A DNA stretch of 34,641 nucleotides. It comes from Pseudomonadota bacterium. Lineage in GTDB: Bacteria; Pseudomonadota; Alphaproteobacteria; Rickettsiales; UBA3002. Of this stretch, positions 8,132 through 16,930 are shown piece by piece (within the stretch, counting starts at the first letter, position 1; every line of letters starts with the position of its first letter). Where the stretch lies: NCBI GenBank assembly GCA_963205305.1, contig CAUJIC010000012.1, positions 1 to 34,641 on the forward strand, written 5' to 3'. Under the pieces are notes generated by a model. It saw nothing but the letters and a program-made list of their open reading frames with translations, searched no databases and had not been told where the DNA came from. A program made the translations under genes and the position numbers.

Positions 8132-9421
8132 CTAATTTTCAATCCGCAGCACCACAGGTGCAGCGACACTAATGGGCAATTCAGCAATGCGTTTGGCGGC
8201 GCGCGCCACAGCGGCTTCATTCGTTTGGTGCGTCAGCACAATCACCTGCGCGCTGGCATCCGCCGCAATCGCGCGTTGGGTAATGGAATGCACCGAGATT
8301 TTTTCTGCCGCAAACGCGCGGGTAAATTCGGCCAGCACCCCTGGCTCATCCTTCAAGCTCAGGCGTAAATAATAGCTGCCTTGGTGTGCATCGAGCGGTG
8401 CAGGCGTTGCTTGCAGCAACTGGTTGGTTGCAACCGTGAAGGGCGGGTAGCTATCACCGCGGGCGATGGCCAAAATATCCGCCACAATAGCCGAACCCGT
8501 CGGCCCACCGCCCGCGCCGCGGCCCTCGAACACCACGCGCCCCACTGCATCGCCCTCGACCTGCACAGCATTGAAAGGCCCATCAATCACGCCCAGTGGC
8601 GATGCGCTTGGCACAAGGCACGGGTGCACCCGTTGCAGTAATTTGCCGTCTTCCATCGTCGCGATGCCGAGCAGTTTAATGCGGTAGCCAAAGCTCGCTG
8701 CGTATTCAATATCCGCGATGCTGATGCGGCGGATGCCTTCCACATGCACGGCCGAAACATTCGGCGCGGTGCCAAACGCAAGGCTGGTGAGGATGGCCAC
8801 TTTGTGCGCGGTATCAATCCCATCGACATCGAAGCTAGGGTCAGCCTCGGCATAGCCAAGTTTTTGTGCATCGGCGAGCACATCCGCAAAGTCGCGTTGC
8901 TCGCGTTGCATCGTCGTTAAAATGTAATTGCAGGTGCCATTGAGGATGCCAGCGATACGCAGAATTCTGTTCGCAGCTAAACCCGAGCGCAACGCACCAA
9001 TGATAGGAATACCACCCGCCACTGCCGCCTCGAACGCCAGCACCACACCTTGTTTTTCGGCAAGCGCGGCGAGCGCCAAGCCATGTTTGGCAATGAGTGC
9101 TTTGTTGGCCGTCACCACGTGTTTTTTGTTGTTCAGCGCCGCTTCCACCATCTCGCGGGCGATGCCTTCATCGCCGCCGATAGTCTCGACCACCACATCC
9201 ACATCGCTGGCGCTAGCAAGCGCGCGCGCATCTTTTTCAACGCGGATACCATCAAGTTTTACGTCGCGCTTTTTGTTCGCATCGCGCATCGAAACGGCGA
9301 CCACTTCAATCGCCCGCCCGCCGCGCGCCGCCAGCAATGCGGCATTTTGCTGCACAATTTTCAGCGTGCCTGCACCTACGGTGCCAAGGCCAGCAATGGC
9401 AATGCGAAGGGGGCTACTCAT
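8132..9421 (-). CDS. hom: homoserine dehydrogenase
   Basis: This enzyme reduces aspartate semialdehyde to homoserine, the branch to threonine and methionine. The 429-residue protein is the monofunctional form without an aspartokinase domain. It has the N-terminal NAD(P)-binding GLGTVGAGT (11-19), VVTANKALIAKHG (about 99-111), the catalytic-domain signature GILNGTCNYILT (about 158-169), ADPSFDVDGIDTAHKVAIL (about 193-211) and a C-terminal ACT domain from about residue 347 (YYLRLSLKDEPGVLAEF), expected to sense threonine. Its ATG overlaps the alaC stop in ATGA, so the two genes are translationally coupled. Confidence 0.95.
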   Translation of the reverse strand: MSSPLRIAIAGLGTVGAGTLKIVQQNAALLAARGGRAIEVVAVSMRDANKKRDVKLDGIRVEKDARALASASDVDVVVETIGGDEGIAREMVEAALNNKKHVVTANKALIAKHGLALAALAEKQGVVLAFEAAVAGGIPIIGALRSGLAANRILRIAGILNGTCNYILTTMQREQRDFADVLADAQKLGYAEADPSFDVDGIDTAHKVAILTSLAFGTAPNVSAVHVEGIRRISIADIEYAASFGYRIKLLGIATMEDGKLLQRVHPCLVPSASPLGVIDGPFNAVQVEGDAVGRVVFEGRGAGGGPTGSAIVADILAIARGDSYPPFTVATNQLLQATPAPLDAHQGSYYLRLSLKDEPGVLAEFTRAFAAEKISVHSITQRAIAADASAQVIVLTHQTNEAAVARAAKRIAELPISVAAPVVLRIEN

Positions 9422-10629
9422 GCCGCGGCCTTTAGTTTTGCTTTAATCGCTTCGGCATCCTTGGCCATAAACGCCTTGATGTTACGCACCGCTTGACGCA
9501 GGCGGTGTTTGTTTTCCACCAGCGCAATGCGCACATGGCCGTCGCCATATTCACCAAAGCCAATGCCAGGGGCAACGGCCACCTCGGCTTGATCGAGCAA
9601 GAGGCGGGCAAATTCGAAGCTACCGAGTTCCTTATATTGCTCGGGTATCGGCACCCAGATGAACATGCTAGCCGTTGGGCTTGGCGTTGGCCAGCCTGCT
9701 TCGTTCAAGCCCTTCACCAAAATATCGCGGCGCTCTTTGTACATGGCGCGCATGTCATTGATATAATCCTGCGGGCCGTTAATCGCCGCCGTTGCCGCCA
9801 CTTGCGCGGGCGTAAACATGCCATAATCGAGGTACGATTTAATGCGGGTGAGCGCATAGACCAGCTTTTTGTTGCCCGCAGCAAACCCCACGCGCCAGCC
9901 TGCCATCGAATAAGTTTTGCTAAGGCTGGTGAATTCAATCGCAATATCCTTCGCGCCCTCCACCTGCAAAATGCTGGGCGGTGGGTTGCCATCGAAATAA
10001 ATTTCGCAATAGGCCAGATCGGAAATGATATAGACGCCGTATTGCTTACACAGCGCGACGAGCTTTTCGTAGAATGCAAGGTCGACCACCTCTGCCGTTG
10101 GGTTGCCAGGGTAATTAACAATCACCGCCACAGGTTTGGGCGTCATGTTTTTAATCGCGCGCTCCAGCAGTTCCAAAAAGTCACCGCCATCATCCATTTT
10201 AATATAGCGAATCGAGGCACCCGCAATCACAGGGCCAAACGCATGGATGGGATAGCATGGGTTCGCCGTAACAATCACATCCCCGGGCCCCGTAATGGCC
10301 TGAATGAAATTATAGAGGCCTTCTTTGCTACCAATCGTTGCCGTAATTTCGGTATCAGGATCGAGATCAACACCAAAGCGACGTTTATAGTAGCCCGCTT
10401 GCGCCTTACGTAAGCCATGGATACCGCGGCTGACAGAATAGCCATGCGCGGTCTCATCAAGCGCCACTTCGCGCAGTTTTTCGATGACATGCTTGGGCGG
10501 CGCCGAGTCAGGGTTACCCATGCCAAGGTCGATAATGTCGCGGCCAGCGGCGCGGTGCGCGGCCTTCACTTTGTTCACCTCCGCAAAAACATACGGTGGC
10601 AAGCGAGAAATGCGGTAAAATTCTTCCAT
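9418..10629 (-). CDS. alaC: AlaC-like PLP-dependent aminotransferase
   Basis: This is a class I/II aminotransferase of 403 residues, close in sequence to E. coli AlaC, which interconverts glutamate and pyruvate with 2-oxoglutarate and alanine. Landmarks are RLPPYVFAEVN and DLGMGNPD near the N-terminus, GYSVSRGI, IGSKEGLYNFI, NPCYPIH, VNYPGNPTA, SDLAYCEIYFDG and the PLP lysine in SLSKTYSMAGWR (K238). I chose ATG 10629 because MEEFYRISRLPPYVF is the usual start; a GTG four codons upstream is possible. It heads the alaC-hom-glpX group, and ATGA joins it to hom. Related enzymes are often labelled LL-diaminopimelate aminotransferase; the substrate is inferred. Confidence 0.9.
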   Translation of the reverse strand: MEEFYRISRLPPYVFAEVNKVKAAHRAAGRDIIDLGMGNPDSAPPKHVIEKLREVALDETAHGYSVSRGIHGLRKAQAGYYKRRFGVDLDPDTEITATIGSKEGLYNFIQAITGPGDVIVTANPCYPIHAFGPVIAGASIRYIKMDDGGDFLELLERAIKNMTPKPVAVIVNYPGNPTAEVVDLAFYEKLVALCKQYGVYIISDLAYCEIYFDGNPPPSILQVEGAKDIAIEFTSLSKTYSMAGWRVGFAAGNKKLVYALTRIKSYLDYGMFTPAQVAATAAINGPQDYINDMRAMYKERRDILVKGLNEAGWPTPSPTASMFIWVPIPEQYKELGSFEFARLLLDQAEVAVAPGIGFGEYGDGHVRIALVENKHRLRQAVRNIKAFMAKDAEAIKAKLKAAA

Positions 10630-10685
10630 AATGCGCTGCACTCTACGTGTGCGGGCGCGGCTATGTCAACCAATACGCTGTATTT

Positions 10686-11789
10686 TTAGTTGCGTATCGA
10701 CGAATAACGCGACGGTGCAATGTAGCGATTGCTTGCATAGGACGACGACAAGATAACACGCGACGAGGTCTTTGTCGTCACAACAGGTGCATTATCAGCT
10801 ACAGCAAGCGGGTCAAAATCACCTGCACGCACGTGTGGGACAGCAGCATTAGCTGCAAGTGCAGGCGACGGGGCAGCCAGCGGTTGTGCGGTAATGGTAG
10901 CAGGTTCACTTGGTGTTAAGTCGACCTTAAACGAGTTGGGCGCCGCCGAAGCTGTAACGGTAGGCGCGGATGCGGGCTTCACCACAGCGCCAACGGGCTC
11001 TGGCTTAGCGGCAGTAACCACGGCAGGCTTTACTACGGCCGCTTTCAACGGTGCAGGTGGCGCAAATGCAGGAATATTGGGCAAACTGCTAGCCACTACC
11101 GTCTGCGCGGGAGCCTCGATAGGCGTTGCAACGCTTGCCAATGGCTTCACCTCAGCCGTAGGGGCGCTGATAGATGATTGCGGCGCGGCTTTTGCAGGCG
11201 CGGCCTGTTTTGTTTCGGACGTAACAGGCGCAACGTTAATTGGGTCATTCACGGGGACAACGCCATCAATTTTTGGCAATTCGGAGAGCATCGATGGCTC
11301 AGCTGCAGCATCCTTGGCCAAGGTTTCTGTGGCGGCTACAGCGTTGCTGCGGTCGGCCTCAAGTTCAGCTTTAGTCGCATTCAACTGCGATTGCGCGCTG
11401 TCGGGGCCTGTCGTCACAGGCATTGGCGGCACCGAATGAATAGGCGGGTAACCATTCGAGCTTACTTGGAATTGCGCATTCTCGACAGGCATACGACGAT
11501 CTGAGTTCTGAATGATGGCCTCTGCACGCTGCTGCGTAGCATTATCGACGGGCGGCAGGGCTGCCTGCTTTACCGGCGCGACTGGCGCTGCGTTGGGCAG
11601 CTCGTCTGGGGTCAGCGCGCTGCGCTTGCCGCTAGAAGTAGGATTGTTAATAGGTTTACGAATTTCGCCCTGCACCGTATTGTTGCGCGGCTCATTCGGC
11701 GATGGGGGAATGATGTACGCACACGCAGAAAGCGTGCCGCCCAGCAATGCTGCAGTGAACCAACGGGTGTAAGAATGTGTAAGTCGCAT
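10686..11789 (-). CDS. proline/alanine-rich lipoprotein
   Basis: The 367-residue protein has a lipoprotein signal peptide: basic and aromatic N-terminus, hydrophobic core FTAALLGG and lipobox LSAC with the acylated cysteine at position 23. The rest is low-complexity, rich in Ala, Pro, Val, Thr and Ser, with no recognisable domain, ending in a Ser/Tyr/Arg-rich tail (SSSYASNRYIAPSRYSS). It is probably an envelope-anchored, extended protein; its function is unknown. The stop lies 56 bases before alaC on the same strand. Its 5' side faces phaC across 135 bases, so the two are divergently transcribed. A reading frame on the opposite strand here is also long, but it is Ala/Gly/Thr-rich and antisense. 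Confidence 0.75.
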   Translation of the reverse strand: MRLTHSYTRWFTAALLGGTLSACAYIIPPSPNEPRNNTVQGEIRKPINNPTSSGKRSALTPDELPNAAPVAPVKQAALPPVDNATQQRAEAIIQNSDRRMPVENAQFQVSSNGYPPIHSVPPMPVTTGPDSAQSQLNATKAELEADRSNAVAATETLAKDAAAEPSMLSELPKIDGVVPVNDPINVAPVTSETKQAAPAKAAPQSSISAPTAEVKPLASVATPIEAPAQTVVASSLPNIPAFAPPAPLKAAVVKPAVVTAAKPEPVGAVVKPASAPTVTASAAPNSFKVDLTPSEPATITAQPLAAPSPALAANAAVPHVRAGDFDPLAVADNAPVVTTKTSSRVILSSSYASNRYIAPSRYSSIRN

Positions 11790-11924
11790 AGCGTGCCTAT
11801 CGATGCTTAAGATGTTCTTAGTCTATTTCGGGCCACGCTAATGCCATACGGGGGTTTTGTCCAGCAACCGCAAAAGTAATCCACAGATTGCATCCTTAGG
11901 CGATATGCTCTACGTAAGGCCTCC

Positions 11925-13742
11925 ATGAGCACAGGCCACAAAAAAACTATGAACAACCGCACAGAACAGCCCATCGACGCGCAAGCTTTCGCCGATAACC
12001 TCGCACGCGCCACCGATATTTGGCAACGCATTGCGCAAGCGGCGATGGCCAACCACGTCAACAACCCCGCCACCCTCGGCCACTCCGACCCTATGAGCAT
12101 GGCGGAATCTGCTATCCATGTGATGAAAAATGTCACCATCGACCCTGATCGCATGGTGCAATCGCAAATGGCGCTGATGAACGATCACCTCAAACTCTGG
12201 GGCTGGTGGACGAACAAACTGCTGGGCAAAGAACAAGCACCGTTTGTGGAGGCCGCTGCGCGCGACAAGCGCTTCGCCGATGCGACATGGACGAGTAGCG
12301 CGGTGTATGATTTCATCAAGCAGCAATATCTCGTCAACGCCCGCTGGCTGCAGGATATGGTGAGCAATGTCGATGGCCTAGATGACCACGAACGCCAGAA
12401 GCTCGGCTTCTTCACCCGTCAATTTATCGATGCGGTGTCACCCAGCAACTTCGCCCTCACCAACCCCGAGGTGATGAAGACCATGCTCGAGACCAACGGC
12501 GAAAGCTTGGTGGCAGGGCTTAGCAACATGCTGGCCGATATGGAAAAGAACGGCGGCAAATTCAGCATCTCGATGACCGATGAGACGAAGTTCAAACTGG
12601 GTGAGAACATTGCCACCACCCCAGGCAAAGTGGTCTACGAAAACGACCTGATGCAGCTGATTCAATACGCACCCATCACCGAGCAGGTATACAAAACGCC
12701 GCTGCTGCTCATCCCCGCATGGATTAACAAATACTACATCTTCGACCTCACGGGCGAGCGCAGCTTCATTCATTGGCTGACCGAAAAAGGCTACACCGTG
12801 TTTGTGGTGTCGTGGGTGAACCCCGACGAAAAACTCGGCCGCAAAAATTTCGAGGATTACTTGCAGGAAGGCCCGCTCGCCGCGCTCGATGTGATTGAGG
12901 ATATTTGCGGCGTGAAGCAAACCGCCATCATTGGCTATTGCTTGGGCGGCACGCTTTCCTCCATCGCGCTATCCTATTTGAAATCCATTAAGGAAGATAA
13001 ACGCGTCGCCTCCATTACCTACCTCACCACGCTGGTTGATTTTGCCGAGGCGGGCGAGATATCGGTATTCATCGATGATACGCAACTCGAAGCACTCGAA
13101 AACCGCATGAGCGAGCGCGGGTTTTTGGATGCCTCCGAGATGGCGACCACCTTCAACATGCTGCGCGCGAACGATCTCATCTGGTCGTTTGTCATCAATA
13201 ATTATTTGCTGGGCAAGCAGCCCTTCCCGTTCGATTTACTCTATTGGAATTCTGATTCCACCCGCATGCCCGCCACCATGCACGCCTTCTATTTACGCAA
13301 CATGTACCAAAAGAATTTGCTGATTAAACCGAACGGCATCAGCCTGCTCAACACGCCCATCAACCTCACCAAAATCACTACGCCGAGCTATATTTTGGCC
13401 ACGAAGGAAGACCATATCGCGCCGTGGATGTCGGCTTATATCGCCACCCAGACGTACGATGGCGAAGTGGTGTTCACGCTGGCCGATTCAGGCCATATCG
13501 CAGGGGTCGTCAACCCGCCGAAGAAGAAAAAATACTGCTACTGGGTGAACAACAAACTGCCCCCCAAGGCCGAGGACTGGTTCAAAACCGCGAAGGAACA
13601 CCCCGGTAGCTGGTGGGAGCATTGGCACCAGTGGCAAAGCAAGCGCGCAGGCACCAAAGTGGCTGCACGCAAACGCCTTGGCAACACGCGCTACAAACCC
13701 CTCGAACCCGCCCCAGGGCGCTATGCCAAGGTGAAGGGGTAG
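11925..13742 (+). CDS. phaC: class I poly(R)-hydroxyalkanoate synthase
   Basis: PhaC polymerises (R)-3-hydroxyacyl-CoA into storage polyester on the granule surface. The 605-residue length fits class I, which works without PhaE or PhaR subunits. The N-terminal PhaC domain is followed by an alpha/beta hydrolase fold with the lipase-like box GYCLGG (nucleophile C339), a catalytic aspartate in TKEDHIAPW (D496) and the catalytic histidine in DSGHIAG (H524). The conserved PLLLIPAWINKYYIFDL block (about 259-275) and WNSDSTRMP are present. The start at 11925 follows AAGGCCTCC. It stands alone, with no phaA, phaB, phasin or depolymerase nearby, so precursor supply is encoded elsewhere. It is divergent to the lipoprotein gene and convergent with the immunity gene. 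Confidence 0.96.
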   Translation: MSTGHKKTMNNRTEQPIDAQAFADNLARATDIWQRIAQAAMANHVNNPATLGHSDPMSMAESAIHVMKNVTIDPDRMVQSQMALMNDHLKLWGWWTNKLLGKEQAPFVEAAARDKRFADATWTSSAVYDFIKQQYLVNARWLQDMVSNVDGLDDHERQKLGFFTRQFIDAVSPSNFALTNPEVMKTMLETNGESLVAGLSNMLADMEKNGGKFSISMTDETKFKLGENIATTPGKVVYENDLMQLIQYAPITEQVYKTPLLLIPAWINKYYIFDLTGERSFIHWLTEKGYTVFVVSWVNPDEKLGRKNFEDYLQEGPLAALDVIEDICGVKQTAIIGYCLGGTLSSIALSYLKSIKEDKRVASITYLTTLVDFAEAGEISVFIDDTQLEALENRMSERGFLDASEMATTFNMLRANDLIWSFVINNYLLGKQPFPFDLLYWNSDSTRMPATMHAFYLRNMYQKNLLIKPNGISLLNTPINLTKITTPSYILATKEDHIAPWMSAYIATQTYDGEVVFTLADSGHIAGVVNPPKKKKYCYWVNNKLPPKAEDWFKTAKEHPGSWWEHWHQWQSKRAGTKVAARKRLGNTRYKPLEPAPGRYAKVKG

Positions 13743-13752
13743 TGAGGCCTGA

Positions 13753-14094
13753 TCAGTTTAACACTTCAATTATTTCCTGAGCGCTTGATAAAGAAAGTGG
13801 CACTGTAAGCAGTGGGTTTGCCAATTGGTGAATCACCTCACTCAGAACATCCTCGTAGCCGGTTTCATACTTTATGTCTTCTCTACCTTCGATAGCGTTT
13901 GCCCAGTTCTCCACTACCTCTGCGGCCAATTTGCCTTCAAAATATTGCGTTAGTAATCGCAACACATCTGGTCGGGTTAAGGTCGCGAGGGCAACTTGCG
14001 AATCCCACGGCAACGCACTCAAAGCAGACACAGTAGCTCCCACGTCGCCAGATGCTTCTACGAGGCTCACTAATAATTTTTCACGTGTGCTCAT
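13753..14094 (-). CDS. probable immunity protein for the MuF-linked toxin
   Basis: I do not recognise a named family. The 113-residue protein is small, acidic, Leu-rich and cytoplasmic, with no cysteine or membrane segment; landmarks are LPWDSQVALATL, LTQYFEGKLA and YETGYEDVLSEVI. It lies directly downstream of the toxin-like gene and overlaps its end region, the usual position of an immunity gene. Two ATGs are close together (14100 and 14094); GGAG at 14106-14103 leaves seven bases before 14094 but only one before 14100, so I take 14094. The gene is less GC-rich than phaC and alr. The immunity role is inferred from order, overlap and size. It ends 10 bases from the convergent phaC stop. Confidence 0.6.
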   Translation of the reverse strand: MSTREKLLVSLVEASGDVGATVSALSALPWDSQVALATLTRPDVLRLLTQYFEGKLAAEVVENWANAIEGREDIKYETGYEDVLSEVIHQLANPLLTVPLSLSSAQEIIEVLN

Positions 14095-14096
14095 TA

Positions 14097-14780
14097 TCAT
14101 TCTCCGAACTTCACTTTTACATGAACAATGTTACCATTAGAACCATATGTTGTTTTTGTGTAGGAAACTGTATTACCTGCCTTATCAACAATTTTTTCAT
14201 AGCGCGCATAGGAGCCAGGTATATTTTTGGCGGGAACGTCTGAGCGAAATATACGCTGCCCATTTGAGCCTTCAGTTATTGTTATCTCGCCCGCATCTTT
14301 CGGCAATTTTTTATCAAAGCGATTTAAGTTTCTTGCCTGTGCAGGAGTCAGTGTATCTGTACTGAAGGCTCGAATTCCTCTAACGACCGCAGATAATATT
14401 CTTCCCAATCGGAAAAGTGGAAAAAACAATAATTCGGGATAGACTGGGTCGAGTCCAGGCTCGGCGGGTATAGGCTCAGGCTTTGGTTTAGGCGCAATGC
14501 CGTGATACGGCTCCGCCCAGCACCTGCACCCAAAATCCTCGCCAGGGTTGCCTGTCGCAGGCGGCTTATCCCACGCAAAAATCCTGCCTTCATTCGCTGC
14601 ATGGCTGGGGCGTACTTTGCCATCGCCTTGGGTGTGCCAAATATAGAACGCTGTAGTGTGACTGGCCGCAGTCTCGGCTTTTTGCAGTAGCGTTTTGATG
14701 GAAACATCCATCAGCGTGCCCTTACGCAGATACTGCTCGAATGCTTTTTGGTAGAGTGGAGAATCAGGGGTAATGGTCAT
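14097..14780 (-). CDS. MuF-type phage head fragment fused to a probable toxin C-terminus
   Basis: The 227-residue protein reads as a modular polymorphic toxin. Residues about 45-93 match the C-terminal signature of Mu F/SPP1 gp7-type minor head proteins ([20 protein letters not shown], then [14 protein letters not shown], with C85 and C87). A Pro-rich linker (94-112) and a short hydrophobic stretch (116-134) follow. The C-terminal domain (about 165-227) contains [19 protein letters not shown] and [17 protein letters not shown], a compact basic, Tyr/Thr-rich module resembling small toxin tips. The N-terminal bulk of a real head protein is missing. ATG 14780 has GAGG just upstream. Toxin modules fused to MuF proteins are known from temperate phages; the activity of this tip is unknown, with a nuclease the likeliest guess. 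Confidence 0.65.
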   Translation of the reverse strand: MTITPDSPLYQKAFEQYLRKGTLMDVSIKTLLQKAETAASHTTAFYIWHTQGDGKVRPSHAANEGRIFAWDKPPATGNPGEDFGCRCWAEPYHGIAPKPKPEPIPAEPGLDPVYPELLFFPLFRLGRILSAVVRGIRAFSTDTLTPAQARNLNRFDKKLPKDAGEITITEGSNGQRIFRSDVPAKNIPGSYARYEKIVDKAGNTVSYTKTTYGSNGNIVHVKVKFGE

Positions 14781-14913
14781 GCGGCCTCATGTTCGTTTGC
14801 GCCACTATCCAACAAGCGCGCCCTACCAGGAAGATGCCACCCCTCAAATCCCCCGTTGTGCCTACGCTAACTAGCTGCTAGCTAAATGCTACCAACCACC
14901 ACACACACGGCTC

Positions 14914-16005
14914 ATGTTCACCACCCCCACCCTCACCGTTTCGCTGCCTGCCATTGTTGCCAACTGGCAAACGCTGCGCGCGCGCTTCACGGGCGATGAG
15001 TGCGCGGCCGTGGTGAAGGCCGATGCCTATGGGCTTGGTGCGTTGGAAGTATCACACGCGCTGGCGGATGCGGGTTGCCACACGTTTTTTGTCGCCACAC
15101 TGGAGGAAGCCATCGAGCTGCGCGCGGCATTGCCCGATGTGCGTATTCTGGTGTTCCACGGCGTGCTGGCGGGCGAGGAATTTGCCTTTGCTGCCCACCG
15201 CCTCATTCCCGTGCTCAACTCCCTCCCGCAAATCGAACGTTGGAAGCCTGTCGCCGCCGAGCATGTGCATGCCGTAAGCGCACTGCATATCGATACCGCG
15301 ATGGGGCGCATGGGCTTGCAGGTAGGTGAATTTGCTGCACTCATGAAAGAGAATCCGCAGATACTCGAACAATGTCGCACTGGCCTCATCCTCAGCCATT
15401 TCGCCTGCGCGCCTGAGGTAGAGAATCCACTCAATACCGAGCAGCGTAGACTCTTCCAACAAGCCCTCGCCCTCGCGCCTGAAATTCCTGCCAGCTTGTG
15501 TAATTCGGGTGGGATTTATTTGCCGAAGGAAAATCACTTCCAACTCGCCCGCCCAGGTTGCTCGCTCTATGGCATCGCGCCGCAAAGCAACGCCACCAAC
15601 CCCATGCAGCAAGTGGCCACGTGGAGCGCTCCAATCCTGATGACGCGCACGCTGGAGCGTGACCAAACCATTGGTTATGGCGCCACTGTTTCGGCCAGTA
15701 AGGGCACGCGCATCGCCACCATCGCGAGTGGCTATGCCGATGGCTATTTGCGCCACCTAACGGGCAAGGCCATCGGCTATATCGGCGACCACGCCGTCCC
15801 CCTCATCGGCCGAGTGACGATGGATATGTTGTGCTTCGATGTATCTAGCGTGCCCGAAGCATTGGCGCACGATGGTGCTTCCATCACCTTGCTGGGCGAT
15901 AAAGATGGCATACGCGTCGATGACGTCGCCGAAAAAGCTGGCACCATTGGCTACGAGATCCTCACCCGCATCGGCCCGCGCGTGAAGCGCGTGTATGTTA
16001 AATAA
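14914..16005 (+). CDS. alr: alanine racemase
   Basis: Alr converts L- to D-alanine for peptidoglycan, using PLP. The 363-residue protein has the PLP-lysine motif AAVVKADAYGLGA (K35), HIDTAMGRMGL (about 130-140), GLILSHFACA, the GCSLYGIAP block, the second catalytic tyrosine region TIGYGATVSASKGTRIATIA with SGYADGYLRHL, and LIGRVTMDMLCFDV near the C-terminus. The order and length are standard. ATG 14914 gives the expected N-terminus, though the ribosome binding site is weak. It follows the toxin/immunity island across 133 bases, and in related bacteria it lies close to mlaE-mlaF; here one gene separates them. Confidence 0.95.
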   Translation: MFTTPTLTVSLPAIVANWQTLRARFTGDECAAVVKADAYGLGALEVSHALADAGCHTFFVATLEEAIELRAALPDVRILVFHGVLAGEEFAFAAHRLIPVLNSLPQIERWKPVAAEHVHAVSALHIDTAMGRMGLQVGEFAALMKENPQILEQCRTGLILSHFACAPEVENPLNTEQRRLFQQALALAPEIPASLCNSGGIYLPKENHFQLARPGCSLYGIAPQSNATNPMQQVATWSAPILMTRTLERDQTIGYGATVSASKGTRIATIASGYADGYLRHLTGKAIGYIGDHAVPLIGRVTMDMLCFDVSSVPEALAHDGASITLLGDKDGIRVDDVAEKAGTIGYEILTRIGPRVKRVYVK

Positions 16006-16078
16006 ATAGCGTTTTTCCTTTACACCCAGGGCGATGCATGATGGATGCGGGTCAATTCTCTATCGTCCACTCACAAGC

Positions 16079-16091
16079 ATTCCGAAGGAAT
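16079..16091 (+). promoter_or_regulatory. small hairpin overlapping the ribosome binding site
   Basis: ATTCC-GAA-GGAAT (16079-16091) is a perfect 5-bp inverted repeat whose right half and loop include the GAAGGA ribosome binding site, ending four bases before the ATG at 16096. It could modulate translation, but the stem is short and may be chance. Confidence 0.3.
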
Positions 16092-16095
16092 ATCT

Positions 16096-16851
16096 ATGCG
16101 TAAACTTTTCACTGCCGTCACTGTTGCTCTGCTTGCCACCAGCGCCCACGCGCAAAGCGTTCCCACCTGCGCCGATCTGCCCGATCAGGCAGCACTTAAA
16201 GCTGCCCTCAAGGCCGCAACCTCTGCTCAAAATGGTGGCTTTGCATTGCCAATGTGGGGCACCATTGTGGATCGTAGCGGCACCGTGTGCGCCGTTGCCT
16301 ATAGCGGGGACACGGTCGATGCCCAATGGCCAGGCAGCCGCGTGATTTCGGCACAAAAAGCTAACACTGCAAACGCGTTCAGCCTCGTTGGCCTCGCGCT
16401 TTCAACTGCCAACCTCTACTCCGCTGTTCAACCTGGCGGCAGCCTGTTCGGCCTGCAAGAGAGCAACCCTGTGAACACCGCCGTTGCCTATGCAGGCAAC
16501 ATGAAAGATTTCGGCACCGCCGCTGACCCCATGGCGGGCAAGCGCATTGGTGGCGTGAACGTGTTCGGCGGCGGCTTGGCACTTTACAATGCAAAAGGCG
16601 CCATCATCGGTGGCCTCGGCGTCAGCGGCGATAGCTCGTGCGCCGACCACAACATTGCATGGCGTACCCGCAACAGCCTGAAGCTAGATTTTGTTCCAGC
16701 AGGCGTTGCGAAGGATAAAACCGACCAAATCATCTACGATATTGCTGCGGGCAAAAGCGCAGGCGGCTTTGGCCATCCTGTTTGCGCCGGCACCGAGAAC
16801 ACATTGGTGAAAGACCTGCCCGCAGTCACAAAAGTCGCTGCTGCGAAATAA
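16096..16851 (+). CDS. secreted GlcG/HbpS-family (DUF336) protein
   Basis: The 251-residue protein has a clear Sec signal peptide (MRKLF, hydrophobic core, cleavage after AHA at residue 19), so it acts in the periplasm or outside. The mature part matches the GlcG/HbpS fold: a helical start (AALKAALKAATSAQ), FALPMWGTIVDRSGTVCAV, an ISAQKANTANAFS helix, NPVNTAVAYAGN and a glycine-rich core VNVFGGGLALYNAKGAIIGGLGVSGDSSCADH. Some members of this family bind haem and act as sensors or stores; others have unknown ligands. Two cysteines in the core could form a disulphide. ATG 16096 is chosen over an upstream ATG at 16045 because of GAAGGA and the signal peptide. A terminator follows. Confidence 0.85.
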   Translation: MRKLFTAVTVALLATSAHAQSVPTCADLPDQAALKAALKAATSAQNGGFALPMWGTIVDRSGTVCAVAYSGDTVDAQWPGSRVISAQKANTANAFSLVGLALSTANLYSAVQPGGSLFGLQESNPVNTAVAYAGNMKDFGTAADPMAGKRIGGVNVFGGGLALYNAKGAIIGGLGVSGDSSCADHNIAWRTRNSLKLDFVPAGVAKDKTDQIIYDIAAGKSAGGFGHPVCAGTENTLVKDLPAVTKVAAAK

Positions 16852-16871
16852 GTTTTTAGCCTCTATTTTTT

Positions 16872-16905
16872 GCGCCGCCTCTCGTTATTGGGGGGCGGCG
16901 CTTTG
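16872..16905 (+). terminator. rho-independent terminator
   Basis: GCGCCGCC (16872-16879) pairs with GGCGGCGC (16894-16901) across a 14-base loop, followed by TTTG. The strong GC stem 20 bases after the GlcG-like stop separates that gene from mlaE. Confidence 0.75.
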
Positions 16906-16930
16906 TATGTAAGAGATACTCTGGACTCTT

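Noticed and set aside
9493-10413. 306-residue plus-strand frame
   Set aside because: Antisense shadow of alaC, which has clear catalytic motifs.
10894-11439. Gly/Ala/Thr-rich plus-strand frame opposite the lipoprotein
   Set aside because: Produced by the low-complexity Ala/Pro codons of the lipoprotein; no ribosome binding site or domain.
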